Below are positions 22,106 to 29,230 of a stretch of 40,657 nt of DNA, one piece after another. The translations under genes were made by a program, and so were the position numbers. Source of the stretch: an uncultured Parabacteroides sp. (GTDB taxonomy: Bacteria; Bacteroidota; Bacteroidia; Bacteroidales; Tannerellaceae); assembly GCA_910577325.1 (NCBI GenBank), contig CAJTMR010000029.1, positions 1-40,657 of the forward strand. The letters run 5' to 3'. A model generated the notes under the pieces. That model saw only the letters and a list, made by a program, of their open reading frames with translations. It searched no databases and had not been told where the DNA came from. The number at the start of each line of letters is the position of its first letter. Position 1 is the stretch's first letter.

Positions 22106-24469
22106 TCAGACGGCGGCAATTTTCTTTCCGGCATCTGTTTTGGTGTAATAACCAGCTCCTTCAGAGATAATTAGATTATTTTTTTCAGCCTTACGAAGAA
22201 AGCGGTCGACCGAAGACACCGACACTCCACGGACATTTGCCCCGTCCAAGACATCCGTGCGCTTGAAAGTGCCGGATAGCGACGCAAACAGGTTTTGCAT
22301 GTGGTGCGGAAACTTGAAATGAACTTCGGAAGAAGCGCGTTTCAACGACGTAGCTACGACATAAGCATGCTGCAAACAGATTTTTCCGAGATGGAAAGCC
22401 GTGTTGAAATCATCTTCACGGATCGTCCATACACGTTCCGTCAAGCCGCTCTCTCCCTTGCGAAGACCGGTCAGGGTCATGGCTATGCGGAAGATCGCCA
22501 AACGATAGCGCAGGACGGTAGACTCCAGGTCTTCATTGCCGAAAAAGCGGACATTATAATATTCACCCTTAAAGAAACGGTCCAGACGTTTGCGCTGAGC
22601 GTCGCTGAAACGTACCCAAGTCGGCGATCCTTCAAGAAAAACACCCATATCCAACACCTGCTGCCCGAAAGAATCCATATATTGGGAAGCCGCCGGCGTG
22701 TCGTCGGCAGAGGTCAACGGGCGGTACTCCCCGCCACCTGCTATCTTGTACATCAGCATACGGCTGAAAAGGCCGTTTTCGGTCGACGGGATCAGGCGAG
22801 GCAGGACGGCGGGCGTCCCGCTCAAAAGCAATGCCAGATCCGGCCGGCGGGCCAAGTAGGTCCCGTTGTTTTTCGATGAACTGCCGACTGTCTCGTGGTG
22901 GGCCGCCTTGTTCAAAATGTCGCTGATCTTACCGAAATCCTGCGACAACATGGTGAGGATGTTCTCCATCTCCGTATCCATCATACAAGACGTATAGGGC
23001 GAGTTTACATCGAGCAGCTCCACGAGCCGCGCCTGCGTGACATAGCCGGTCAGATGAAGGTTCATCTGCTTGACGGCCTTCGGTTTCGACGGAGCCGGCC
23101 CGAGCGGTTTTTTCGAAGTACGATTCTGACGTTTCTGAATCCTGTAGCTTTCATATTCCTCGTTGGCCGCTTCATATTCTTCGACCCGATGCCGCGAATT
23201 GTCGTAGACATACTGTTGCCAGGGGTCCAACAGCTTCTGAAGCCCGGCCATGCAACCTTTCCCGCTGCCCGAATTGCCGGTGATGATCGTATAGAAAGCG
23301 GGAGAATAGTCGTGTTCGCTCAACGATCCCTTGACACCGGGCATCACGCTGCTCAACAACGTCAGAGAAGAGAGAAGCAAAATGTCCCGTTCCGTACGGC
23401 TGCCCGCACGTTTGAGAATGTCCGTCAAAAGGGGTGGCAAGTTGTCGTAGATCGCCTCGTCGAAGCAGGGCAAAAGGGTATTATCAGGCTCAATATCAGG
23501 CGTTTTATCTTCTCCATCCGCTAACGGCGCATTCGGAAAAACGGGGGGCGAAGTTTTGATAGTTTTGACAGTTTTCCGCTGCGGACGGACCTCTTCCGGA
23601 CGACAGGCACAGCTCCCGTGCGAAGCGCTGTAGCGCCGGTAGATGTCGTTTACCGTCGTCTCGACCTCGGTTGCCGGGAAGTCGGCTGCGACGTAGCGGC
23701 GGACGCACTCGCCGACGACATCGTAAGAAGGGAAACCGGCATTGTTCAAGACCGAGGACAGCTTCACAAGATAGGAATGACGGTTTCCGGGGACAAACGC
23801 ATTGTTTTGTTCGTATTTGTCAATGTAATTCGAGAGCCGCGTGCCGGCATACACGCCGCCGGAGGGATACCCGCAAGCGGCCTGAAGCTCCGGTGCGGCA
23901 ACGGGAATCCCGACCACTTCCGATTCTTCCTTATAAAAAGCATCCGGGTCATGGCTGACGAAACAGCCCCGGTTCGGGTCTTTCCCGCTGATGTCCACCT
24001 TCACACCCGGAAGGTCCGCCTCGATATGGCGGCTGACGACCCCAAAGGCCGAATCATGGTCCTTCAGATCGCTGTCGACCAGCACGAAAAACTTGGCCCC
24101 TGTCCCGGAAGGGCTGCCGTGGCCGGCTTTCACATACGGGAGTGCGGCCGCCCGCAGGAGCAGTTCGGAAACGGGCACAGGCGAGTCGTCTATATCGATC
24201 ACGATGCAACCGCTGTAGCGCACCAAGTGCTCAAGCTTGCGGCCTCCCTCCATCACGCCGCCGGCGACATAGAGGGGCAGTTTTTTCTTGTAAGCACCGG
24301 CTTCGTCCGTCTTGCCGGCTTGGATAAGCCCGTGCAAATAGGCGATCTGTCTTGCATACTCGTCACTCTTCACCTTGCTGATGTACTGATCCAAGGTCAT
24401 CAAACGGGCGCTCCCGGTCCGGAACGCTGAGTCGAAGTAAGTGCCTTCGACCTCATTTCGTATTGTCAT
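22106..24469 (-). CDS. BT4734-like / DUF3987 protein (VirE-type primase-helicase-like)
   Basis: This 787-residue protein joins an N-terminal BT4734/VirE-N-like domain (about residues 30-285, with 'CIVIDIDD' at 88-95, 'KAGHGSPSGTGAKFFVLVD' and 'SHDPDAFY') to a DUF3987 P-loop domain (about 330-700) with Walker A GNSGSGKG at 398-405. The layout recalls primase-helicase proteins of plasmids and phage-like elements: the N-terminal domain resembles primase/polymerase folds and the C-terminal domain replicative helicases. The activity is unproven. A low-complexity linker with KTVKTIKTSPP at 299-309 is encoded by one copy of the 33-bp repeat. A winged-helix-like end (about 730-787) follows. Gene DUF4248 lies upstream on the same strand. 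Confidence 0.87.
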   Translation of the reverse strand: MTIRNEVEGTYFDSAFRTGSARLMTLDQYISKVKSDEYARQIAYLHGLIQAGKTDEAGAYKKKLPLYVAGGVMEGGRKLEHLVRYSGCIVIDIDDSPVPVSELLLRAAALPYVKAGHGSPSGTGAKFFVLVDSDLKDHDSAFGVVSRHIEADLPGVKVDISGKDPNRGCFVSHDPDAFYKEESEVVGIPVAAPELQAACGYPSGGVYAGTRLSNYIDKYEQNNAFVPGNRHSYLVKLSSVLNNAGFPSYDVVGECVRRYVAADFPATEVETTVNDIYRRYSASHGSCACRPEEVRPQRKTVKTIKTSPPVFPNAPLADGEDKTPDIEPDNTLLPCFDEAIYDNLPPLLTDILKRAGSRTERDILLLSSLTLLSSVMPGVKGSLSEHDYSPAFYTIITGNSGSGKGCMAGLQKLLDPWQQYVYDNSRHRVEEYEAANEEYESYRIQKRQNRTSKKPLGPAPSKPKAVKQMNLHLTGYVTQARLVELLDVNSPYTSCMMDTEMENILTMLSQDFGKISDILNKAAHHETVGSSSKNNGTYLARRPDLALLLSGTPAVLPRLIPSTENGLFSRMLMYKIAGGGEYRPLTSADDTPAASQYMDSFGQQVLDMGVFLEGSPTWVRFSDAQRKRLDRFFKGEYYNVRFFGNEDLESTVLRYRLAIFRIAMTLTGLRKGESGLTERVWTIREDDFNTAFHLGKICLQHAYVVATSLKRASSEVHFKFPHHMQNLFASLSGTFKRTDVLDGANVRGVSVSSVDRFLRKAEKNNLIISEGAGYYTKTDAGKKIAAV
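23543..23575 (-). repeat. 33-bp repeat, copy 2 (inverted partner at 22070-22102)
   Basis: Read on the minus strand this copy encodes the linker KTVKTIKTSPP of the DUF3987 protein. It differs from copy 1 at one base (A for G in the second 9-base unit). The two copies face each other across 1440 bases. Confidence 0.85.
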
Positions 24470-24472
24470 ACT

Positions 24473-24540
24473 GTTGTGTATTAAATGAAAGGCTACATTT
24501 CCCGCCGAAACGTTTCGTGCGGCTCTTTCGGTTGTGTATT
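24473..24540. repeat. Direct repeats flanking a 12-bp palindrome
   Basis: GTTGTGTATT occurs at 24473-24482 and again at 24531-24540. Between them lies the perfect palindrome CGAAACGTTTCG at 24506-24517. The arrangement fills the gap between the DUF4248 stop and the DUF3987-protein start, and could be an operator or a recombination or processing site. Confidence 0.6.
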
Positions 24541-24544
24541 CTTT

Positions 24545-24781
24545 TCAAGGTTCCCCCAAGTGCTCGACCAGGCAGGCGACCTGCTTGGGCGTATAGAGTT
24601 TCTGGAATTTCACCCATCCCGCGGCCAAGAGTTTTTCCTTCAGGCCACGTGAAGTCCGTATCCATACCCACATCCTTTTATAGGCGATCTCGGGGGTACA
24701 GTCCGGAAAATAGAGGAGTGCGAACTCGGTAACTCCCATAGCGCCCCTTGCCAACTCAATCTCTTTTTTTTTATTTTCCAT
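24545..24781 (-). CDS. DUF4248 protein
   Basis: The 78-residue protein matches the DUF4248 family of Bacteroidales: 'GVTEFALLYFPDCTPEIAYKRM', the Trp pair in WVWIRTSRGLKEKL, and 'FQKLYTPKQVACLVEHLGEP' (abridged). The TPKQVACLVEHLG end and the 'S/TP..A...L..WI' pattern look like a small helical DNA-binding or adaptor fold, which is inference. The family is found next to BT4734/DUF3987 and HU-like genes, as here. It precedes the DUF3987 gene by 75 bases on the same strand and is divergent from the HU-like gene. Confidence 0.85.
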   Translation of the reverse strand: MENKKKEIELARGAMGVTEFALLYFPDCTPEIAYKRMWVWIRTSRGLKEKLLAAGWVKFQKLYTPKQVACLVEHLGEP

Positions 24782-24813
24782 AATATTCTTAGGTTAATCG
24801 CTGTAATATTCTC

Positions 24814-24821
24814 TAAATATA
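24814..24821 (-). promoter_or_regulatory. Weak candidate promoter for DUF4248
   Basis: The minus strand reads TATATTTA, one base short of TAnnTTTG, 33 bases upstream of the DUF4248 ATG. Confidence 0.25.
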
Positions 24822-24937
24822 CGGCATTTTTTAATACTACGCAAGAAATCCGGTAATTATTTCAAAAAAAAACAAGAAAAAGCTGCCAAAACTTCCGGAA
24901 ACCGTACATAGCCTTCCCCCGAGGAGGCGGGGTGTCG

Positions 24938-24945
24938 TATCTTTG
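24938..24945 (+). promoter_or_regulatory. Candidate promoter of the HU-like/glucosaminidase genes
   Basis: TATCTTTG matches the -7 consensus TAnnTTTG exactly, 38 bases before the HU-like ATG. A small GC hairpin (CCCCG-AGGAGG-CGGGG, about 24917-24932) overlaps the region just upstream of it, where a regulator might bind. The -33 element is unclear. Confidence 0.55.
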
Positions 24946-24983
24946 TCATGTAATAATTCACTAACCCTTAATCTATTAATCGT

Positions 24984-25427
24984 ATGTCAGTAAAGTACAA
25001 ACTTGTTTTGAAGAAAGACCTAAGCAAAGATGCGGCGGCCGATGCCAAACGGTATTATGCCTCGGCCAATGTCACCGGCATGATGGATTTCGACACGATC
25101 TGCGATGTGGTGGCAGACCGTTCGACGGCCAGCGACGGCGACGTGGCTCTCGTCTTGTTGGGAGTGATCCGCTGCATGCAGGAGGCATTGTTGCGTGGCG
25201 AAGTGGTCCAGTTGGGCGCATTGGGCAACTTCCGGATCTCGCTCGGAAGCTCCGGAGTGGTAAATGCGGACGATTTTCACGTATCATTGATCAGGAAGCC
25301 GCGAATAATCTTCTCTCCGGGAGTTAAACTGCGTGAAATGATCGCCAAAGTGAGTATCGAACGCATTGGGCAAGAGACAGATAAGCCCGACGCAGGTGGT
25401 GAAGAAGAAAGACCGGGAGAATTATGA
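24984..25427 (+). CDS. HU-like DNA-binding protein (Bacteroidales long form)
   Basis: The 147-residue protein has the HU/IHF fold: an N-terminal helical half ('MDFDTICDVVADRSTASDGDVALVLLGVIRCM') and the beta-arm half with 'EVVQLGALGNFRISLGSSG' and 'RKPRIIFSPGVKLREM' (abridged). It is longer than classical HU (about 90 residues) because of an N-terminal extension and an acidic C-terminal tail (DKPDAGGEEERPGE). This variant is common in Bacteroidales, often beside a cell-wall amidase or glucosaminidase, as here. Its stop overlaps the next ATG. DNA bending is inferred from the fold. Confidence 0.88.
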   Translation: MSVKYKLVLKKDLSKDAAADAKRYYASANVTGMMDFDTICDVVADRSTASDGDVALVLLGVIRCMQEALLRGEVVQLGALGNFRISLGSSGVVNADDFHVSLIRKPRIIFSPGVKLREMIAKVSIERIGQETDKPDAGGEEERPGEL

Positions 25428-25909
25428 AACCAGCACAAATCAGCTTCGTAAAAGAGTGCCTGCCGGCGGCTTTGTCGGCAGGGGCGGCTTTCAACATGAA
25501 CCCGTTGGCCATCCTGGCACAGGCGGCGCTTGAAAGCGGCTGGGGCACGAGCAACCTGGCACGGGAGTCGCGTAACTATTTCGGAATGAGTGCATACGGG
25601 TGCAGCAACGCTTATTGGCACGGCGGGAAAACGACCGTAAAAGGCCGCTCCTATTCGCTGGATTTCCGCCGCTACGACACGCGCGAGAATTCCTTTCTCG
25701 ATTTCGCCCGCCTGATACGGAACAACTACCGCTCCGCCTGGCAGGTGAGCAACGACCCGCAGGCTTATGCAAAGGAGATCGCCTACAGTCCTTACATCAG
25801 CGAGCTGAACGGCGACAACCGGGAGTCCTACCGGAGCAGCATCATCCAGGTCGCACAGACGATACAGGCGGTGATGGCTCTGGTTGCCCCTTTCACGAAA
25901 GAAAGATAA
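25424..25909 (+). CDS. Glucosaminidase-domain peptidoglycan hydrolase
   Basis: The 161-residue protein is almost entirely a glucosaminidase domain (FlgJ/LytG-type, lysozyme fold): 'NMNPLAILAQAALESGWGTSN' with the catalytic glutamate at E37, 'ESRNYFGMSAYG', 'FRRYDTRENSFLDFARLI' and 'YAKEIAYSPYISELNGDN'. It would cut glycan strands of peptidoglycan. No signal peptide is present, which resembles phage endolysins that need a separate release route. The ATGA junction shows translational coupling to the HU-like gene. In related loci an amidase often occupies this position. Confidence 0.9.
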   Translation: MKPAQISFVKECLPAALSAGAAFNMNPLAILAQAALESGWGTSNLARESRNYFGMSAYGCSNAYWHGGKTTVKGRSYSLDFRRYDTRENSFLDFARLIRNNYRSAWQVSNDPQAYAKEIAYSPYISELNGDNRESYRSSIIQVAQTIQAVMALVAPFTKER

Positions 25910-25936
25910 ACATACCACCTTTAAAAAGTTCTTATC

Positions 25937-26098
25937 ATGCAGAAAATCAGAAAAATTCTTGAATTTATCCTGGCTTTGTTGAATTTCTTGTTCCACTTTA
26001 AACCCGCACCGGATGAAAAACCTCCCGTCAACACTCAAACTTATCCTGACCCTGATCTTCAGGAAAGGGATGAACCTCTATTTGAAACTGTCTGTTAG
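25937..26098 (+). CDS. 53-aa small hydrophobic protein (possibly smalltalk-like)
   Basis: This short frame encodes 53 residues: basic start MQKIRKILEF, a hydrophobic stretch ILALLNFLFHF (residues 11-21), then a proline- and acid-rich tail ending ETVC. It lies 27 bases after the glucosaminidase gene and 28 bases before a strong terminator, which is where the tiny 'smalltalk' proteins sit in Bacteroidales HU/amidase loci. Its tail is longer than I recall for that family. It may be membrane-associated; a holin-like or adaptor role is only a guess. It is too short to prove by sequence alone. Confidence 0.5.
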   Translation: MQKIRKILEFILALLNFLFHFKPAPDEKPPVNTQTYPDPDLQERDEPLFETVC

Positions 26099-26120
26099 GA
26101 TCAGGCTCTGGTAAAACGCA

Positions 26121-26156
26121 AAAAAACCCGTCTGCAAAAGGCAGACGGGCTTTTTT
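26121..26156. terminator. Bidirectional intrinsic terminator
   Basis: CCCGTCTGC at 26127-26135 pairs with GCAGACGGG at 26141-26149 around an AAAAG loop. Six A residues precede the stem and six T residues follow (after one C), so it can stop transcription on both strands: the HU-like operon (+) and the ribosomal operon ending with rplQ (-). Confidence 0.95.
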
Positions 26157-26180
26157 ATTTGTTTGTCGAACAAGCCGGAA

Positions 26181-26672
26181 TTATTCGGCTGCATTTTCTT
26201 CAGCAACCGGTGCTTCTGCAACAGGAGCTTCCGTTTCAGCAGCAACTGTAGACTTTTTACGAGAACGTCTTGTCTTGGTTGCTTTCTTGGCTGTAGCTGC
26301 CTTCAACATGTTTTCGTTGTAATCAACCAGTTCAATGAAGCACATGGCTGCGTTGTCACCCAGACGGTTACCAGTCTTCAGGATGCGAGTGTAACCACCC
26401 GGACGGTCACCGATCTTCTGAGATACTTCCTTGAACAATTCTGTTACAGCATATTTGTCTTGCAAATTGCTGAATACCACACGTCTTGAGTGAGTTGTAT
26501 CCTCTTTAGACTTAGTGATAAGCGGTTCTACAAATTTGCGGAGCGCTTTGGCTTTTGCCACAGTGGTGAAGATTCTCTTATGCTTGATAAGAGAACATGC
26601 CATGTTTGAAAGCATCGCGTTACGGTGAGTATTTGTACGACCTAAATGATTTATTTTTTTATTGTGTCTCAT
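26181..26672 (-). CDS. rplQ: Large-subunit ribosomal protein bL17
   Basis: The 163-residue bL17 has the usual core (MRHNKKINHLGRTNTHRNAM, 'LIKHKRIFTTVAKAKALRKF', 'GGYTRILKTGNRLGDNA') and a C-terminal extension of about 40 residues, first basic (KKATKTRRSRKKS) and then Ala/Glu-rich, seen in Bacteroidetes. It is the last gene of the merged S10-spc-alpha operon, 8 bases after rpoA, and is followed by the bidirectional terminator. Confidence 0.98.
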   Translation of the reverse strand: MRHNKKINHLGRTNTHRNAMLSNMACSLIKHKRIFTTVAKAKALRKFVEPLITKSKEDTTHSRRVVFSNLQDKYAVTELFKEVSQKIGDRPGGYTRILKTGNRLGDNAAMCFIELVDYNENMLKAATAKKATKTRRSRKKSTVAAETEAPVAEAPVAEENAAE

Positions 26673-26680
26673 CGCTATAC

Positions 26681-27673
26681 TTACTCTTTATCTAATTTAT
26701 ATTTAGTGATATCCATACCGAATGAAAGGTTCAGACTCTCAAGCAGTTCATCAAGTTCTGTAAGTGACTTCTTACCGAAGTTACGGAATTTCAACAGGTC
26801 ATTCTTGTTGAATTTAACCAGTTCACCTAATGTTTCAACATCTGCGGCCTTCAAGCAATTCAATGCACGAACGGAAAGATCCATATCCGAGAGCTTGCTC
26901 TTGAGCAACTGACGCATGTGAAGCACTTCTTCATCGAATTCCTCATTACCGTCAGTATCAACTGTCTCGACAGCAATCTTTTCATCTGAGAACAACATGA
27001 AATGGTGAATCAGAATCTTAGCTGCTTCTTTTAACGCTTCCTTCGGATGAATAGAACCATCAGTGGCTATTTCAAGAACCAACTTTTCGTAGTCCGTCTT
27101 TTGCTCAACACGGAAGTTCTCGATCGAGTACTTGACGTTGCGAATAGGCGTGTAAATAGAGTCGATTGCAATCACGTGCATGTCTGCATTCGGGTCTCTG
27201 TTTTCATCGGCGGGCACATACCCGCGGCCTTTGTTAATCGTCAGTTCGATCTGGAAACCTGCGTTCGGATCCAAACGACAAATAACCAACTCGGGATTCA
27301 ATACTTCGAATCCGGTCAGTTGTTTACCTATATCACCGGCTTTGAACACTTCCGAACCCGAAACAGTAATACTTACTTTTTCATTCTCTATGTCGTCTAC
27401 AATATGCTTGAATCGTACTTGTTTCAGATTCAAGATAATGTTTGTCACATCCTCGATGACACCGGGGATCGTGCCAAATTCATGGTCAACCCCTTCGATC
27501 TTAATGGATGTGATAGCAAAACCTTCAAGTGACGACAGGAGAATACGGCGCAGAGCATTACCTATAGTAATACCATAGCCGGGTTCCAACGGACGAAATT
27601 CAAACTTTCCGAAGAAATTGTCCGCTTCCAACATTAATACTTTATCGGGTTTTTGAAATGCTAATATCGCCAT
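26681..27673 (-). CDS. rpoA: RNA polymerase alpha subunit
   Basis: The 330-residue protein has the N-terminal assembly domain ('FEFRPLEPGYGITIGNALRRILLSSLEG', 'ITSIKIEGVDHEFGTIPGV', abridged) and the C-terminal DNA- and activator-binding domain ('LSVRALNCLKAADVETLGEL', 'LLKFRNFGKKSLTELDELL'). A TTG nine bases upstream is in frame, but the ATG at 27673 giving MAILAFQKPDKV is the family's start. It lies 12 bases after rpsD and shares the operon with the ribosomal proteins it helps to transcribe. Confidence 0.98.
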   Translation of the reverse strand: MAILAFQKPDKVLMLEADNFFGKFEFRPLEPGYGITIGNALRRILLSSLEGFAITSIKIEGVDHEFGTIPGVIEDVTNIILNLKQVRFKHIVDDIENEKVSITVSGSEVFKAGDIGKQLTGFEVLNPELVICRLDPNAGFQIELTINKGRGYVPADENRDPNADMHVIAIDSIYTPIRNVKYSIENFRVEQKTDYEKLVLEIATDGSIHPKEALKEAAKILIHHFMLFSDEKIAVETVDTDGNEEFDEEVLHMRQLLKSKLSDMDLSVRALNCLKAADVETLGELVKFNKNDLLKFRNFGKKSLTELDELLESLNLSFGMDITKYKLDKE

Positions 27674-27685
27674 GGAAATCAATTA

Positions 27686-28291
27686 TTATTTAGAATACAA
27701 TTCTACGATCAACTGCTCTTTAATGTTTTCAGGAATGTCAGCTCTTTCCGGCAGATGCAGTAATTTTCCGCTTAAAGAAGACTGATCCCATTCGATCCAA
27801 GGGTACTTGCTGTGGTTGAATCCTGACAGTGCGTCGGCAATCACTTCAAGAGATTTGGATTTTTCTCTAACACCAATAACCTGACCGGCTTTTACAGAGT
27901 AAGAAGGAATGTTTACTACCTTGCCGTCTACTGTAATGTGACGATGAGAAACCAACTGACGGGCAGCAGCACGCGTCGGGGCGATACCCAAACGGAATAC
28001 TACGTTGTCCAGACGGCCTTCCAGTAACTGCAACAGCACTTCACCGGTAATACCTTTTGAACGTGATGCCTTATCAAACAGGTTTCTAAACTGTTTTTCC
28101 AATACACCGTAAGTGTATTTAGCTTTCTGCTTCTCACGAAGCTGGATTCCATACTCGGAAGTTTTTCTCTTGCGGGCATTTCCGTGCTGTCCGGGAGGAT
28201 AGTTCTTTTTTGAAAGAACTTTATCCGGTCCGAATATTGCCTCACCAAACTTACGGGCAATTCTTGTTTTAGGTCCAGTATATCTTGCCAT
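27686..28291 (-). CDS. rpsD: Small-subunit ribosomal protein uS4
   Basis: The 201-residue uS4 is complete: 'ARYTGPKTRIARKFGEAIFG', the S4 RNA-binding domain with 'RLDNVVFRLGIAPTRAAARQLVSHRHI' (abridged) at about 95-125, and the ending 'ENIKEQLIVELYSK'. It is a primary binder of 16S rRNA, nucleating 30S assembly. The N-terminus lacks the four-cysteine zinc site found in some bacteria. An unusually long 122-base gap precedes it, a candidate autoregulatory leader. Confidence 0.98.
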   Translation of the reverse strand: MARYTGPKTRIARKFGEAIFGPDKVLSKKNYPPGQHGNARKRKTSEYGIQLREKQKAKYTYGVLEKQFRNLFDKASRSKGITGEVLLQLLEGRLDNVVFRLGIAPTRAAARQLVSHRHITVDGKVVNIPSYSVKAGQVIGVREKSKSLEVIADALSGFNHSKYPWIEWDQSSLSGKLLHLPERADIPENIKEQLIVELYSK

Positions 28292-28413
28292 TTTTTTGTT
28301 GTTTTAATGTTCTGTCTGAATCAGGAACCGTGCAGCCGCGACTACAGAGAGGATAAGGTCTTTGTGTAATCTATTCACAATTCCGGATTCAATGTTCAAG
28401 AAACTATAGTTAA
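28292..28413 (-). ncRNA. Candidate S4 autoregulatory leader in the rpsK-rpsD gap
   Basis: This 122-base gap is the longest in the operon. It can form three small hairpins: TTGTG/CACAA (28362-28366, 28376-28380), a wobble-rich stem within 28331-28346 (TGCAGCCGCGACTACA), and CTG/CAG with flanking TTC/GAA near 28312-28330. S4 often represses its own mRNA, and an S4 leader of Bacteroidia has, as I recall, been proposed. Identity is not shown. Confidence 0.45.
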
Positions 28414-28803
28414 TTATACTCTTCTCTTTTTCGGAGGACGACAACCATTGTGGGGAAGCGGAGTAACGTCAACGATTTCCGTTACCTCGATGCCTGCACC
28501 GTGGATGGTTCTGATAGCAGACTCACGTCCGTTACCCGGTCCCTTTACGAATACTTTTACTTTTCTCAAACCAAGATCGTAAGCTACTTTCGCACAATCC
28601 TGAGCTGCCATCTGGGCTGCATACGGAGTGTTCTTTTTAGAACTTCTGAATCCCATCTTACCGGCAGAAGACCAGCTGATTACCTGACCTTCGCTATTAG
28701 CAAGAGATACAATGATGTTGTTAAAAGAAGAATGAATATGAGCTTGACCGTAAGCGTCAACTTTTACGTTTCTCTTCTTTGCTGCGACTGTTTTCTTTGC
28801 CAT
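28414..28803 (-). CDS. rpsK: Small-subunit ribosomal protein uS11
   Basis: The 129-residue uS11 shows 'AHIHSSFNNIIVSLANSEGQVI', 'SSAGKMGFRSSKKNTPYAAQ' and the conserved end 'VTPLPHNGCRPPKKRRV'. It lines the platform and E/P-site side of the small subunit near the Shine-Dalgarno helix. The N-terminus is lysine-rich (MAKKTVAAKKRNVKVD). It starts 11 bases after rpsM. Confidence 0.98.
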   Translation of the reverse strand: MAKKTVAAKKRNVKVDAYGQAHIHSSFNNIIVSLANSEGQVISWSSAGKMGFRSSKKNTPYAAQMAAQDCAKVAYDLGLRKVKVFVKGPGNGRESAIRTIHGAGIEVTEIVDVTPLPHNGCRPPKKRRV

Positions 28804-28814
28804 ATCAATTCTTA

Positions 28815-29195
28815 TTATTTAGTAGCTTTTTTCTTATTTGCAACAGTTTTCTTCTTACCCTTACGAGTACGAGCGTTGTTCTTCGTGCTCTGGCCTCTCA
28901 AAGGCAGACCGATACGGTGGCGGACACCTCTGTAACATCCGATATCCATCAGACGCTTGATGTTCAACTGAACTTCCGAACGAAGGTCACCTTCCACCTT
29001 GTATTCAGCGCCAATGACTTCACGTACTTTTGCAGCCTGATCGTCTGTCCAGTCTTTCACTTTGATATCACGATCGATCCCTGCTTTGTCTAAAATGGAT
29101 TTTGAAGCGCTACGACCGATACCGTAAATATAGGTCAAGGCAATTTCTCCTCTTTTATTTTGTGGCAAGTCTACACCAACTATTCTTATAGCCAT
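28815..29195 (-). CDS. rpsM: Small-subunit ribosomal protein uS13
   Basis: The 126-residue uS13 shows 'MAIRIVGVDLPQNKRGEIALTYIYGIG' (abridged), the helix-turn region 'ILDKAGIDRDIKVKDWTDDQ' and the basic tail 'RGQSTKNNARTRKGKKKTVANKKKATK' (abridged), which reaches P-site tRNA. It contacts 23S rRNA and uL5 in inter-subunit bridges. It follows rpmJ by 35 bases, a gap holding an AT-rich hairpin and a possible internal promoter. Confidence 0.98.
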   Translation of the reverse strand: MAIRIVGVDLPQNKRGEIALTYIYGIGRSASKSILDKAGIDRDIKVKDWTDDQAAKVREVIGAEYKVEGDLRSEVQLNIKRLMDIGCYRGVRHRIGLPLRGQSTKNNARTRKGKKKTVANKKKATK

Positions 29196-29208
29196 ATTAC
29201 TTTCTTAA

Positions 29209-29227
29209 ATTATTTTGCAAAAATAAT
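29209..29227 (-). promoter_or_regulatory. AT-rich hairpin and possible internal promoter before rpsM
   Basis: ATTATTTT at 29209-29216 pairs with AAAATAAT at 29220-29227 around a three-base loop. The same bases read TATTTTTG on the minus strand (29225 to 29218), an exact TAnnTTTG. No -33 element is visible. It could boost the alpha-operon part (rpsM onward), or the hairpin could attenuate. Confidence 0.3.
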
Positions 29228-29230
29228 AAA

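Noticed and set aside
21792..22148. 118-codon plus-strand frame across the hairpin region
   Set aside because: It runs through three hairpins and the 33-bp repeat, overlaps the end of the DUF3987 gene and shows no domain; reported only as a structured stretch.
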